Part shown: positions 43,710 through 53,049 of the stretch, piece after piece
Position numbering within the stretch: position 1 is the stretch's first letter
Layout: every line of letters begins with the position of its first letter
Made by a program: the position numbers and the translations under genes
Notes under the pieces: generated by a model
What the model saw: only the letters and a program-made list of their open reading frames with translations
Told to the model about the DNA's origin: nothing
The model's database searches: none
From: JALYUA01 sp038239305
GTDB taxonomy: Bacteria; Acidobacteriota; Thermoanaerobaculia; UBA5066; Gp7-AA6
Direction: 5' to 3'
Length of the DNA stretch: 64,000 nt
Assembly (NCBI GenBank): GCA_038239305.1
Contig: JBBSEW010000006.1
Location: 1-64,000 of the forward strand

Positions 43710-45494
43710 TCAGCGCGCCGGCGCCGCTTGGCGGGGCGGCTCGATTCCGAGAGCGCCGGCAACGCGGGCCGCTATTGTCTGGGAAGGTATCTCGCTCACT
43801 CGGCCGCGCGCGACTCCGGGACCGGCGGCAAGAAACGTCGCGTCGAGCTGCGGAAAAGCGGCGCGATATCCATGGCCGCCGTATTCGTCCGGCAGGCCCG
43901 AGACGATGCCCGATTTCGTGCGCGGCGACACGCCGAACCCGGGCTTCGCGAGAAGGATGAGATCGCCCGACTCGGGCGCGTCGAGGGACAGGTCGGCGGC
44001 ATCGGCACGGCGGACGACGCGGTCCCAGGGATATTCGCCATCGAGCCGGAGGTCGCGAAAGATCTTCTCGATCGCGTCGAGAGTTCCGGCGGGAGCCGCG
44101 CCATTCACGTACACGTGGCCGATCCCGGAGCTCGCCAGGACGACCGCCGCGGAGGCCGGATCGACGGTTCCGTCTGCCGCGAGCCTCAGAAAACCGTGCT
44201 CCCGCAGCACCTCGTTCGGATAGATCTCCGTCCAGAGGGGCGTCATCCCGTGGTCCGCGGTGACGAACAGGGCGTCCCGCGCCGTCAGCATCTTCTCGAT
44301 CCGGACGAGAACCGCGTCGGCTACCCGGTAGGCATGGTCCACGTACTCCGCGAACCGCGCCGCCCGCTCGGCGGAATAGTGCTCCTGCCGGGGATCGACG
44401 AGGAGGTAGTGGTGCTCGACCACGTCGACCTCGGAGAAATAGAGAAGGAGCAGGTCCCAGTCGCTTCGCTCCTCGGCGGCGAGACCCGCGACCGCGAGAA
44501 ACTCCGTGAGCCTGTCGGACTGCTCGATCGAGATCTCCGAGCGTCCCGAGTCCGGCCCGAACACCTTAGCGTCCGCGCGTCCAGGCCAGAAGCCCGCCCG
44601 GCGATCAATTTCCTGCCGAAACTCGGGAGGGTAGGCATCCGTCTCCCACAGGCCTCCCGCGTAAATTTCCGTGCGCGAGAGGTCCGGCGCCAGGGAGAGC
44701 AAGCGGCACCACGCGCCCGCCCGTCCGCTCCGGCCGGCGACCTCAACGGGAAACGACTCGCCCACACGTACGATTCGGGGATCGCCAACCTCCGGCACGA
44801 CGCGGAGTCGGTCGAAAGGACCGCCGGGAACGGATGCCAGAGCGATGATCGGCAGTTGATGGGCGGTCGGAGGAAAAGTCAGGAGGGCGCGCCGGGATCC
44901 GCCGCTCTCGGGCGTCCACGCGTTCGCCGGCAGATCGACGAGGCGCGGCGCCGCGAGAGGATCGTTGACCCAGTTCATCCCGAAGCCCGCGCAATCCGTC
45001 GGAGGAGTCCCGGCGCCGTGCGGGTACGCCATGACTCCGACTCGCTTTCCCTGGCGATGCGCGGACTCGCAGAGCGTGTCGGCGCGCAATGGGGCATTGA
45101 ATCCGGACAGCTTGGTCCCGAAGGGCTTCGTCCGGTCGAGGATCGAGTTGCCGACGATGCCGGTATCGCGGGGCAGTGCGCCGGTGACGTGCGTCGCGTG
45201 CGCCGTCGATGTCAGGGACGGCGTCGAAGGGATCGAACGCTCCGCGAAAAAACCGTCCCGCACGAGACGCGCGAGGCCCCCGGCCGGCAGCGCGCCCGGC
45301 GTCGCGAGCAGCGCGACTACCCGCTCGCCCGCCATGCCGTCGATCGACACGAGTATCGCGCGACGGGCATGGGCGGAAGCAGCCGCGGGGATGACCGCGG
45401 ACGGCGCGATCGGTGAGACGGGAGCCGGCGACGGGCAGGAGACGACCGCGAGCGCTAAAGCGAGCGCCTGCGAAAGAAGGATCGCGCGCCGCAT
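43710..45494 (-). CDS. Nucleotide pyrophosphatase/phosphodiesterase-like lipoprotein
   Basis: 594 residues from the ATG at 45494; one at 45539 is possible. A lipoprotein signal (ALALALAVVSC) precedes an alkaline-phosphatase-superfamily NPP domain: RRAILVSIDGMAGERV with a metal Asp, the nucleophile region PSTPSLTSTAHATHVTG, YFSEVDVVEHHYLLVD and FVTADHGMTPLW. NPPs cleave phosphodiester or pyrophosphate bonds in nucleotides or lipids outside the cytosol. It is full length with the metal residues present. Confidence 0.88.
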   Translation of the reverse strand: MRRAILLSQALALALAVVSCPSPAPVSPIAPSAVIPAAASAHARRAILVSIDGMAGERVVALLATPGALPAGGLARLVRDGFFAERSIPSTPSLTSTAHATHVTGALPRDTGIVGNSILDRTKPFGTKLSGFNAPLRADTLCESAHRQGKRVGVMAYPHGAGTPPTDCAGFGMNWVNDPLAAPRLVDLPANAWTPESGGSRRALLTFPPTAHQLPIIALASVPGGPFDRLRVVPEVGDPRIVRVGESFPVEVAGRSGRAGAWCRLLSLAPDLSRTEIYAGGLWETDAYPPEFRQEIDRRAGFWPGRADAKVFGPDSGRSEISIEQSDRLTEFLAVAGLAAEERSDWDLLLLYFSEVDVVEHHYLLVDPRQEHYSAERAARFAEYVDHAYRVADAVLVRIEKMLTARDALFVTADHGMTPLWTEIYPNEVLREHGFLRLAADGTVDPASAAVVLASSGIGHVYVNGAAPAGTLDAIEKIFRDLRLDGEYPWDRVVRRADAADLSLDAPESGDLILLAKPGFGVSPRTKSGIVSGLPDEYGGHGYRAAFPQLDATFLAAGPGVARGRVSEIPSQTIAARVAGALGIEPPRQAAPAR

Positions 45495-45773
45495 TCCGCT
45501 CACGCGGGGCTCGGGTCCGGACCGGGTTCGAAAGGCCATGCGAACGACCGCGGAGTGTAGACCACCCTCGCGGAGAGGGCGTGAAGAGTCGCCGCCGGCC
45601 TTCACGAGGACCGCTCCATCACACTTCCGTCCTGCGTCACAGCGGGGCAGATCCGTTCACTGGGCTCGGCATGACACGGGATGGTCGCTGCGGCGTAAGG
45701 CGGTACGCCGATTGCTATATTGGCGCGGAGCCGTCACCGGCTTTTATTCACCGATCCATACGGCTCGATCATC

Positions 45774-46583
45774 ATGCCTGAAGGCAACACGATCCATCGC
45801 TTCGCCCGGGAACACACGCGCGATCTCGCGGGTCGGATCGTCCGGGTCTCCTCTCCGCAGGGTCGCTTCGCCGCGGAAGCCGCGCAACTCGACCGGAAGC
45901 GATTCCGGGAAGCCGACGCCTGGGGGAAGCATCTCTTTCACTTCTGGCGGGACGGTCTCATCGTGCACATCCACCTCGGGATGGCCGGAGACTTCTACCG
46001 GTCGCTCGGAGCAGCGCCGGCGCCTCGACCTTCGGTCCGCATGCGCCTCGCCGTTCCCAGCGTGACGATCGACCTGATCGGACCGCCCACATGCGAGATC
46101 ATCCCGGAAGAAAAGTGGCTCGCGATCCTGGCGAGGCTCGGTCCCGATCCGCTCCGCCCGGACGCGGACCCCGAGCTCGCGTGGGAGATGCTCCGTCGTC
46201 GACCGAAGCGGCCGATCGGCGACGCGCTGCTGGATCAGCGGGTCGTCTCCGGCGTCGGAAACATCTACCGCATCGAGGCACTCTTTCTCCACGGCATCCA
46301 TCCGCTCCGCCCGGCCGCGCGCCTTTCGCACGAGGAGTGGCTCGCGCTCTGGAAAACGCTTCAGACGCTTATGCGGCGAGGGATGCGCGGAAGAATCCGA
46401 ACGGTCGATTCCAAGGAGCCGGAGCACGAGAACGCCCGCGACAATGCCCGCGGGGGCTCGCTCTACGTCTACCAGCAGGCCTATTGCCGCCGATGCGGCT
46501 CTCCGATCGCCGAGGTGCCCCTCTCCGGCCGCCGCATGTTCTATTGCCCGGTGTGCCAGCCCCGGAGGGGGAAGGGGCGGTAG
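45774..46583 (+). CDS. nei: Fpg/Nei-family DNA glycosylase (endonuclease VIII-like)
   Basis: 269 residues. The N-terminal MPEGNTIHRFA supplies the catalytic Pro and Glu after Met removal. The conserved lysine is in WGKHLFHFW. The H2TH region is LLDQRVVSGVGNIYRIEAL, and the zinc finger is complete (CRRCGSPIAEVPLSGRRMF then CPVC). It removes oxidised bases by base excision repair. MPEGNTI and the sequence layout favour the Nei2 group over Fpg (MPELPEV). Confidence 0.93.
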   Translation: MPEGNTIHRFAREHTRDLAGRIVRVSSPQGRFAAEAAQLDRKRFREADAWGKHLFHFWRDGLIVHIHLGMAGDFYRSLGAAPAPRPSVRMRLAVPSVTIDLIGPPTCEIIPEEKWLAILARLGPDPLRPDADPELAWEMLRRRPKRPIGDALLDQRVVSGVGNIYRIEALFLHGIHPLRPAARLSHEEWLALWKTLQTLMRRGMRGRIRTVDSKEPEHENARDNARGGSLYVYQQAYCRRCGSPIAEVPLSGRRMFYCPVCQPRRGKGR

Positions 46584-46584
46584 T

Positions 46585-46721
46585 TGTCAGTTCTGAGTTC
46601 GGAGTTCTAAGTTCCAAGCATCGAGAGACCCGCTCTTTCCGTCCCCCGCTTATCCGCTCGCTCGATGATTCGATAGTTCGATTGATCGCGAGATCATGAG
46701 ATCGCGAGATCGCGAGATCGG
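46585..46721. repeat. Heptamer then octamer tandem repeats
   Basis: Directly after the nei stop, TCAGTTC/TGAGTTC/GGAGTTC/TAAGTTC units run in 7-bp steps (46588-46618). At 46661-46721 come CGATAGTTCGATTGATC and repeated GATCGCGA units in 8-bp steps. Both repeat classes of the window meet in this 168-bp gap. There is no gene in it. Confidence 0.7.
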
Positions 46722-46751
46722 TACTCGAGGGACGGCCTCGAACGGAGCGGC

Positions 46752-47894
46752 CTATCCGATTCGATGGGGAACAAATCGGCTGCGATTGTCCGTGATCGGT
46801 CCGTCCGACTCGCGGATTCCGATACCGGCGGCCTCCTGTCCCACCATCCAGCTTCCGATCACGGCCTGGCGGCCCCCGAAATCCGGAAGCGGCGCGAGCG
46901 CCTGGTAAATAAATCCCTCTTTTCCATAGTCGCCGCCCGTCTCCGCGAATGGTCCGCGGTCGTCGTACAGCGTCACGTTCGCGCCCTCGCGGGAAAAGAG
47001 CGGCTTCTCGACGTAGCGGGAAAGACGGTTCTTTCCTCGATCCAGGTACGCCTCCAGCAGGTTGGGATCATTCGGGTAGAGCTCCCAGAGGATCGGCAGG
47101 ATGCCCTTGCTCGCGAGGATCAGCTTCCAGGCGGGTTCGATCCACTGCGTCGCCGCGTCGGTGACCAGAAACGGGGCGAACTCTTCGTCGAGCATCCACT
47201 CCCACGGGTAGAGCTTGAACGCCGACTGGATCGGAGCGTTCTTCACGTCCACGAAAAGGCGGCGCCGGTGATCCCACCCGATCTCCGAAACGAGCAGCTG
47301 GTCGGTCGCGATGGCAGCCTGCGTCGCCGTATCGCGCAGATACGAAACCGTCACGATGTCTTCGGTGTCGTCGAGCGATGCGAAATAGAGCGGCTCCCCG
47401 GCCAGGTAGGGCTTCAGCTCCTTCCACTTCGCGATCAATCGCTCATGGATCGAGTTGAACTGGTCACCGCCGGGAAACACTTCCTCGAGCCATTTCCACT
47501 GGACGACCGCCGCTTCGTAGAGAGCGGTCGGAGTATCGGCGTTGTATTCGAGCATCTTCGGGGGCGAGTCCCCGTCATACGAAAGGTCGAACCGCCCGTA
47601 AATCGAAGGCGTGTCCGCTTCCCACGACCGCGCGATGAGGTCGCGCGCGAAGGGCGGGATGCCGAGATCGTCCCATCGCTTTTTGTCGATGACGTGTCCG
47701 GCCGCCGCGATGCACATGGCATGGAGACGGTTCGTGGCGCGCTCGAGAACATCGACTTGATCGGGGCTGAGAACGTAGTGGGCGGATTCGTCCCAGTACG
47801 GTTGCCCGGGGGTGTGAAAGGAGAGGCCAAGCGCCTCGACCTTCGCCTGCCAGCCCGGACGAGGATCCCCCTCGACCCTCCTCAAGGGGCTCAT
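46752..47894 (-). CDS. YgiC-like glutathionylspermidine-synthase-family ATP-grasp enzyme
   Basis: 380 residues from an ATG at 47894 that overlaps the upstream lipoprotein stop (ATGA). The ATP-grasp segment is recognisable (PKMLEYNADTPTALYEAAVV, DVKNAPIQSAFKLYPWEWM, FSREGANVTLY). By family it forms an amide bond using ATP. Bacterial YgiC homologues lack the amidase half of trypanosomal and E. coli Gss, and their substrate is unknown. The coupled small lipoprotein upstream mirrors the E. coli ygiB-ygiC arrangement. Confidence 0.88.
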   Translation of the reverse strand: MSPLRRVEGDPRPGWQAKVEALGLSFHTPGQPYWDESAHYVLSPDQVDVLERATNRLHAMCIAAAGHVIDKKRWDDLGIPPFARDLIARSWEADTPSIYGRFDLSYDGDSPPKMLEYNADTPTALYEAAVVQWKWLEEVFPGGDQFNSIHERLIAKWKELKPYLAGEPLYFASLDDTEDIVTVSYLRDTATQAAIATDQLLVSEIGWDHRRRLFVDVKNAPIQSAFKLYPWEWMLDEEFAPFLVTDAATQWIEPAWKLILASKGILPILWELYPNDPNLLEAYLDRGKNRLSRYVEKPLFSREGANVTLYDDRGPFAETGGDYGKEGFIYQALAPLPDFGGRQAVIGSWMVGQEAAGIGIRESDGPITDNRSRFVPHRIG

Positions 47895-48196
47895 TCGCCG
47901 GCACCGTGCCCGCCGGAAGATCCGCTCGAGTGGCTGGCACCCGTCGACCCGATTCCGCCGCGTGACACGCCGTCGGACGAGGACGAACCACCCCGTATCC
48001 CCGGCCCGCTGTGGATGATCATTCCGGAATGATTCGACACGTACATCCAGTGATAGCCCGGCTGGACAGTGGGGCCGGCGCACAGCGTATCCGGCGCCGT
48101 CACTCCCGCGGCATCGACGCAGCGCCGCGAGCGTCCGCAGGCCACGAGGGCCATCGACGCCATGAGCGTGAGGGTAATCGACGCACTTTTTTTCAT
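47891..48196 (-). CDS. Small YgiB-like lipoprotein
   Basis: 101 residues. A lipoprotein signal ends MALVAC. The mature part has a second cysteine pair (CVDAAGVTAPDTLC), PGYHWMYVS, and a Gly/Ser/His-rich end (SGSSGGHGAGE). The stop overlaps the start of the YgiC-like gene. The sequence is short and low in complexity, so its family membership (YgiB, DUF1190) rests on gene order and composition. Confidence 0.65.
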   Translation of the reverse strand: MKKSASITLTLMASMALVACGRSRRCVDAAGVTAPDTLCAGPTVQPGYHWMYVSNHSGMIIHSGPGIRGGSSSSDGVSRGGIGSTGASHSSGSSGGHGAGE

Positions 48197-48311
48197 CAGT
48201 TCCGGGTGAGTGGATTGTATGCGCAGGAAGGCTGGACGACGGCGCGAAGGAGAATCGGGTGATGAATCAGGAGAATCGGGTGAAGTGGAAATCGGAAGAA
48301 GAGAAAGCCCG

Positions 48312-49000
48312 CCCCTCACCCCGGCCCTCTCCCGCCGGGAGAGGGGGAACTCCTGCTCGAATCTCGCGATCTGGCGATCTCATGATCTCGCGATCAATCG
48401 ATTTATCGCATGAAGTGGAAATCATGAACCCGCACCCCTCGACGAGCTCCGCCATTGCCTCCGCTCGCAACGGGAGGAGTCTCCTGACCGGAGGGAAGGA
48501 GGAGCCTCCCGTTGCGGGAGCCGGCGCTGGCCACTCTCCGTCCGGTCGAGGCCGCATCCGGCCGAGCCGGGCGACTGGCGCCACCCCATGCGCTCCGCGC
48601 AAGAGACCCGTTCTGCCGCCATGATAATTAACGCGGCGAAGGCGACGAAAGGAGCCTCCCGTTGCGGGAGCCGGAGCCAGTCACACCCCGCTCGGTCGAG
48701 GCCGCATCCGGCCGAGCCGAGCAACTGGCGCCACTAGCGAATCTCCGCGCACCCCGCCTAAGCGAAAGCCTGGCTCGAGGACGCGGCGCCGGCGACGTTA
48801 CGCGGCTCGCTCCGCGCGACATCCGAATCTACGAGCCCGACAGATGCCTCAGCCCGCAACGGGAGGAGTCTCCTGACCGGAGGGAAGGAGGAGCCTCCCG
48901 TTGCGGGAGCCGGCGCTGGCCACGGAGCGCCCGGTCGAGGCCGCATCCGGCCGAGCCGGGCGACTGGCGCCACTAGCGAATCTCCGCGCACCCCGCGCGA
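48312..49000. repeat. REP-like palindromic repeat cluster, opposite orientation to 1-472
   Basis: The 840-bp gap 48197-49036 has no gene. At 48312-48346 is the CCCTCACCCC...GGGAGAGGGG element. Octamers occur at 48359-48411. A 69-bp unit at 48466-48534 repeats almost exactly at 48856-48924; its ends are a perfect 12-bp inverted repeat (CGCAACGGGAGG and CCTCCCGTTGCG with a 27-base loop). A third copy with only the right arm is at 48651. Each is followed by GGCCGCATCCGGCC, the reverse of the unit at 1-472. Confidence 0.8.
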
Positions 49001-49036
49001 ACTACAGCCCGGCTCGAAGACGCGGCGCCGGCGACG

Positions 49037-51238
49037 CTACGAGTGCGCGCTCCACCGCTCCAGCTCTTCCGCGAGAAGGCCGTCGACGGCATCCACGGTG
49101 AGCGGGCGGGAGAACCAGTATCCCTGGAGGGCATCGCAGCCGCTCTCGCGGAGGTAGGCGAACTGCTCCTTGGTCTCGACGCCCTCCGCGATGACGTTCA
49201 GTTTCAAACCGTGCGCCATCGCGACGACGGCGCGGACGATACCGGCGTCGGCGGAGTTCGTGACCACGTCCGTAACGAACGACCGGTCGATCTTGAGCGT
49301 CGTGACCGGAAAACGCTTGAGGTACGAGAGCGACGAGTAACCGGTTCCGAAGTCGTCGATCGAAACGCCGACCTTCAGCTCGCGCAGCGCGAGGAGATTC
49401 GCGACCGTGACCTCCGCGTCCTCCATCGCCACGCCTTCCGTGATCTCGATCTCCAGCGTCTCGGGCCGGATCCCCGATTCCGTCAGGGTCTTCTGCACGC
49501 TGGCGACGAGGTTGCGCTCATGGAACTGGCTGGGCGAGAGATTGATCGCCATTCGCAGCTCGGGAAACCCCTGCTGCTGCCAGAGGCGGAGCTGACCGGC
49601 GGCGCGGGCCATGACCCATTCGCCGAGCGAGACCATCATTCCGGCCTTCTCGGCGACGTCGATGAAGGCCGCCGGCATGATCAGGCCCTTTTCCGGGTGC
49701 TGCCAGCGGACGAGCGCTTCCATCTCGACGATGCGTCCGGTGATGAGCGAGAGAACGGGCTGGTAGTGGAGAACCAGCTCGTCGCGCTCGATCGCCTGCC
49801 GGAGGCCGGCCTGAAGGGTCAACCTCTGAACCGCTTCCTCCGTCAGCTCGGGAATGCTCAATTGGAAATTGTTGCGGCCTTTGTCCTTCGCGCGCGACAT
49901 CGCGTTGTCGGCGCTCCGGAGCAGGGCCTCGGCGTCCTGGCCGTCATCCGGGTAGATCGAGACGCCGATGCTCGTGGTTACGTCCGCGCGGTGGCCGGCA
50001 TACTCGAAGGGCTGGGAGACGGCGTCGAGCAGCTTCCGGGCCACGACGACGGCGTCCTCGGCCTTTCCGATCTCCGGCAGCAGGATTACGAACTCGTCCC
50101 CGCCGATCCGCGCGACGGTGTCGTCGTCCCGGACGCTTTCGAGCAGCCGGCGCGCGACCTCCTGGAACACGGCGTCGCCCGTCTTGTGCCCGAATCCGTC
50201 GTTGATGGTCTTGAAGAGGTCGAGGTCCAGGAAGAGAAGCGCGAGACGTTTGCCCGCCCGGCGCGCCTTCCCGAGACAGAGGGCGAGCCGCTCCATGAGG
50301 AGCCCGCGGTTCGGGAGGCCGGTCAGGGGATCGTGAAACGCCTGAAAGATGATGAGCTCCTGGGCCCGCTTCCGATCCGTGATGTCGCGGGCGATCGAGG
50401 CGACGCCGGCGAGGCCGCCGTTCTCGTCGTGGATCGGGGAGGCGGCCACCGCCACCTCGACGAGCGTGCCGTCCTTGCGCCGCCTCGTGGTCTCGTACCG
50501 CACGACGCTCTCGCCCGCCCGGATGCGGTCCAGAACGCGCCCGATCTCGCCATGGGACTCTTCCGGCTCGAGCATCGAAATCGGCCGGCCTTCGGCTTCG
50601 ACGGTCCCGTATCCGTACATCGCCGTCGCGCCGGCGTTCCAGCTCGAGACGAACCCGTCCGTCGTGGTGGAGATCACGGCGTCGTGCGACGACTCCATGA
50701 TCGCCGCCATCCGCAGCAGCGTGGCTTCGCGCCGCCGCCGCTCGCTGATGTCCATGGCGACCGCGCCGAGGAGCCGGCGACCGGACTCGCTCTCGAGCGG
50801 AAAACGCATGATGAGCCAGTGGCGCGATCCGGTGCGAGACGGCAGGGTCTCCTCGACTTCCAGCACGGCGCCCGTCGCGAGCACGGTCTGGTCGTGGATA
50901 CGGACGCGCTCGGCGATCGCCGGAGGAAGCCATTCGGAGTCCGCCTTGCCGAGAAGGGACTGACCGGGCTCGGCGAACACGTTCGCGAAGGCGTTGTTGT
51001 AGTAGACGAGATGCCCTTCCTCGTCTTTCAGGAACTCGAGCGCGGGGCTCTGCTCGCGCAGGAGCTCCGCCTGGGGCAGCGATCGAAAGGCGACTTTCGC
51101 CTGGGTCGCGACGGACTGCTCGGGAAGGGCCAGATCGGAAGCGGACAGCTCGGGTACGGAACGCAACGGAGCCGCGGCCGGATCTTCACCCGCCATGCTC
51201 CGAGTCTTGTCGCCCAGCCCCACGCGAAATCCTGCCAC
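49037..51238 (-). CDS. PAS-PAS-GGDEF-EAL cyclic-di-GMP protein
   Basis: 733 residues from GTG at 51238, which has AGGAGG at ideal spacing. PAS1 is near residues 60-175 (EEGHLVYYNNAFANVF), PAS2 near 180-300 (HDAVISTTTDGFVSSWNAGA), GGDEF near 310-470 with an intact GGDEF in ARIGGDEFVILLPEIG, and EAL near 480-733 with EMEALVRWQHPEKG and DDFGTGYSSLSYLKRFPV. Both catalytic motifs are intact, so synthesis and breakdown of c-di-GMP are both possible. It has no membrane helix, so it probably senses a cytosolic ligand through PAS. Confidence 0.93.
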   Translation of the reverse strand: MAGFRVGLGDKTRSMAGEDPAAAPLRSVPELSASDLALPEQSVATQAKVAFRSLPQAELLREQSPALEFLKDEEGHLVYYNNAFANVFAEPGQSLLGKADSEWLPPAIAERVRIHDQTVLATGAVLEVEETLPSRTGSRHWLIMRFPLESESGRRLLGAVAMDISERRRREATLLRMAAIMESSHDAVISTTTDGFVSSWNAGATAMYGYGTVEAEGRPISMLEPEESHGEIGRVLDRIRAGESVVRYETTRRRKDGTLVEVAVAASPIHDENGGLAGVASIARDITDRKRAQELIIFQAFHDPLTGLPNRGLLMERLALCLGKARRAGKRLALLFLDLDLFKTINDGFGHKTGDAVFQEVARRLLESVRDDDTVARIGGDEFVILLPEIGKAEDAVVVARKLLDAVSQPFEYAGHRADVTTSIGVSIYPDDGQDAEALLRSADNAMSRAKDKGRNNFQLSIPELTEEAVQRLTLQAGLRQAIERDELVLHYQPVLSLITGRIVEMEALVRWQHPEKGLIMPAAFIDVAEKAGMMVSLGEWVMARAAGQLRLWQQQGFPELRMAINLSPSQFHERNLVASVQKTLTESGIRPETLEIEITEGVAMEDAEVTVANLLALRELKVGVSIDDFGTGYSSLSYLKRFPVTTLKIDRSFVTDVVTNSADAGIVRAVVAMAHGLKLNVIAEGVETKEQFAYLRESGCDALQGYWFSRPLTVDAVDGLLAEELERWSAHS

Positions 51239-51453
51239 CCGACCTCCTGATGGTCCACGAGCTCTGTTTTCGACCCCCGATGCGCCGCGGATGACCTACC
51301 TGTTCCAAAGATCAGGCCAGAGTGCGCGCTCCTTTTTCCTCAATGAGTTACGGAGGTACGCGGAGCGGCGAGAGCCAATCCCCGGCACCCTTCATCCCGT
51401 CCGGGTGACAGAAAATAGTCGAGGCCGCGAGCTCCGCCGTTATCCTCCGCCGC

Positions 51454-52776
51454 ATGAAAGAAATCGCGCCGATGAGCCCGTGGAGGGCGGACGAACATTC
51501 TCCGGACCGCTCTCCCGCGGAGAAGCCGACGTCTCTCGAGAGCATCCGAGCGCAATTTCCGGCGCTCGAACGACAGCACGGCGGCCGGCCGGTGGCGTAC
51601 TTCGACGGCCCGGGCGGCACCCAGGTTCCCCGCCGCGTCGTCGAGGCGATGGACGACTATCTCTTCCACCACAACGCGAACACGCACTGGGCCTATCCGT
51701 CGAGCTCCGAGACTGACGACGCGATTTCGTCCGCGCGTCACGCGCTCGCCGATTTCGTGAACGGATCTCCGGACGAGATCACGTTCGGCGCCAACATGAC
51801 GACCCTGACCTTTCATCTCGCCCGCGCGCTCGGGCAGGGCTGGGGCCCGGGCGACGAGATCGTGGTCACCGAGCTCGATCACCACGCGAACGTGGATCCG
51901 TGGCGCGCTCTGGAACGCGAACGAGGAGTCTCGGTACGGACCGTCCGGATGGATCCCGCGACCGGCGCGCTCGACGAGAAAGACCTCGAACGGGCGATCG
52001 GCCCGCGGACGAAGCTCCTCGCCATCGGAGCGGCCTCGAACGCCCTCGGAACGGTGAACGACCTCTCGCTGGCTTCGCGCCTGTGCCGGGCGAACGCGGC
52101 TCTCCTCTTCGTGGACGCCGTTCACTACGCGCCCCACACTCTCCCGGACGTCCGCGCGATCGACTGCGATTTCCTCGCGTGTTCCGCCTACAAGTTTTAC
52201 GGGCCTCACGTCGGAGTCCTGTGGGCCCGCCGGGACCGGCTCACCGAGCTCGATCCTCCCCGCCTCGTTCCCGCTTCCGACGATCCTCCGGAGCTTCTCG
52301 AGACGGGAACGCTCAACCATGAAGGAATCGTCGGCGCGGCCGCCGCGGTCGATTTCCTCGCCTCCCTGGACCCGGCGGCCGGGGCCTCGTCCGCTGGCAA
52401 TTCAACGACTCCGTCGCGGCGCGACTCGCTCCGCGGAAGCTTCACGGCCCTCCACGCGCGCGGGCAGCGACTCGTGACCCGGCTCTACGAAGGACTGTCC
52501 GCGATTCCCGCTGTATCGGTGTTTGGCCCGCCGCCGGACGCTCCGCGAACGCCGACCGTCTCCTTCGTGGTCGCCGGCCGTACTTCGGAAGAGGTCGCGG
52601 TCGATCTCTCGAAGCGGGGCCTTTTCGCGTCGAACGGCGACTTCTACGCCTGGACCGCGATCCGGCGGCTGGGCCATGGCGCCGACGGCGTCGTGCGTGC
52701 GGGATGCTCTTGCTACACGACGGAGGAAGAAGTCGATCGCTTGATCGAGGGCGTGAACGCGGCGAGCCAGCAATAG
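51454..52776 (+). CDS. Cysteine desulfurase-like class V aminotransferase
   Basis: 440 residues. The motifs of the TIGR01976-type subgroup are present: VAYFDGPGGTQVPRRVVEAM, NANTHWAYPSSSETDD, EITFGANMTTLTFHLARAL, and the PLP lysine in LACSAYKFYGPHVG. By family it is a PLP enzyme related to SufS/IscS, but members of this subgroup lack a proven sulfur role. No suf or isc genes adjoin it. Confidence 0.88.
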   Translation: MKEIAPMSPWRADEHSPDRSPAEKPTSLESIRAQFPALERQHGGRPVAYFDGPGGTQVPRRVVEAMDDYLFHHNANTHWAYPSSSETDDAISSARHALADFVNGSPDEITFGANMTTLTFHLARALGQGWGPGDEIVVTELDHHANVDPWRALERERGVSVRTVRMDPATGALDEKDLERAIGPRTKLLAIGAASNALGTVNDLSLASRLCRANAALLFVDAVHYAPHTLPDVRAIDCDFLACSAYKFYGPHVGVLWARRDRLTELDPPRLVPASDDPPELLETGTLNHEGIVGAAAAVDFLASLDPAAGASSAGNSTTPSRRDSLRGSFTALHARGQRLVTRLYEGLSAIPAVSVFGPPPDAPRTPTVSFVVAGRTSEEVAVDLSKRGLFASNGDFYAWTAIRRLGHGADGVVRAGCSCYTTEEEVDRLIEGVNAASQQ

Positions 52777-52899
52777 AGGCGGACTCTTCACACAGTCGGC
52801 AGCCGACTCCGGCAACCGATTACCCACAGCCCACTACCGACTGCCGACGACCGGCCACCGCTCGCCGATGACTTCTGGATGACAACTGTCAGCGGATAA

Positions 52900-53010
52900 C
52901 TAATAACCGATCACTGATCGCCGATGGCCGATAACTGATCACTGATCACTGATCACTGATCACTGATAGCTGAACCAGAAACGGACAACCGACAGCTGAC
53001 AACGGACGAA
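52900..53010. repeat. ACTGATC heptamer tandem repeat
   Basis: A core of about five ACTGATC units at 52933-52972 is surrounded by degenerate copies (CCGATCA, CTGATCG, CCGATAA, GACAGCTGACAAC). The array fills the gap between the aminotransferase-like gene and the peptide operon, ending about 40 bp before the first gene. Confidence 0.72.
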
Positions 53011-53049
53011 CGGGCTCCTCGCGACAATAAGCGTTCAAGGAGGTCGCCC

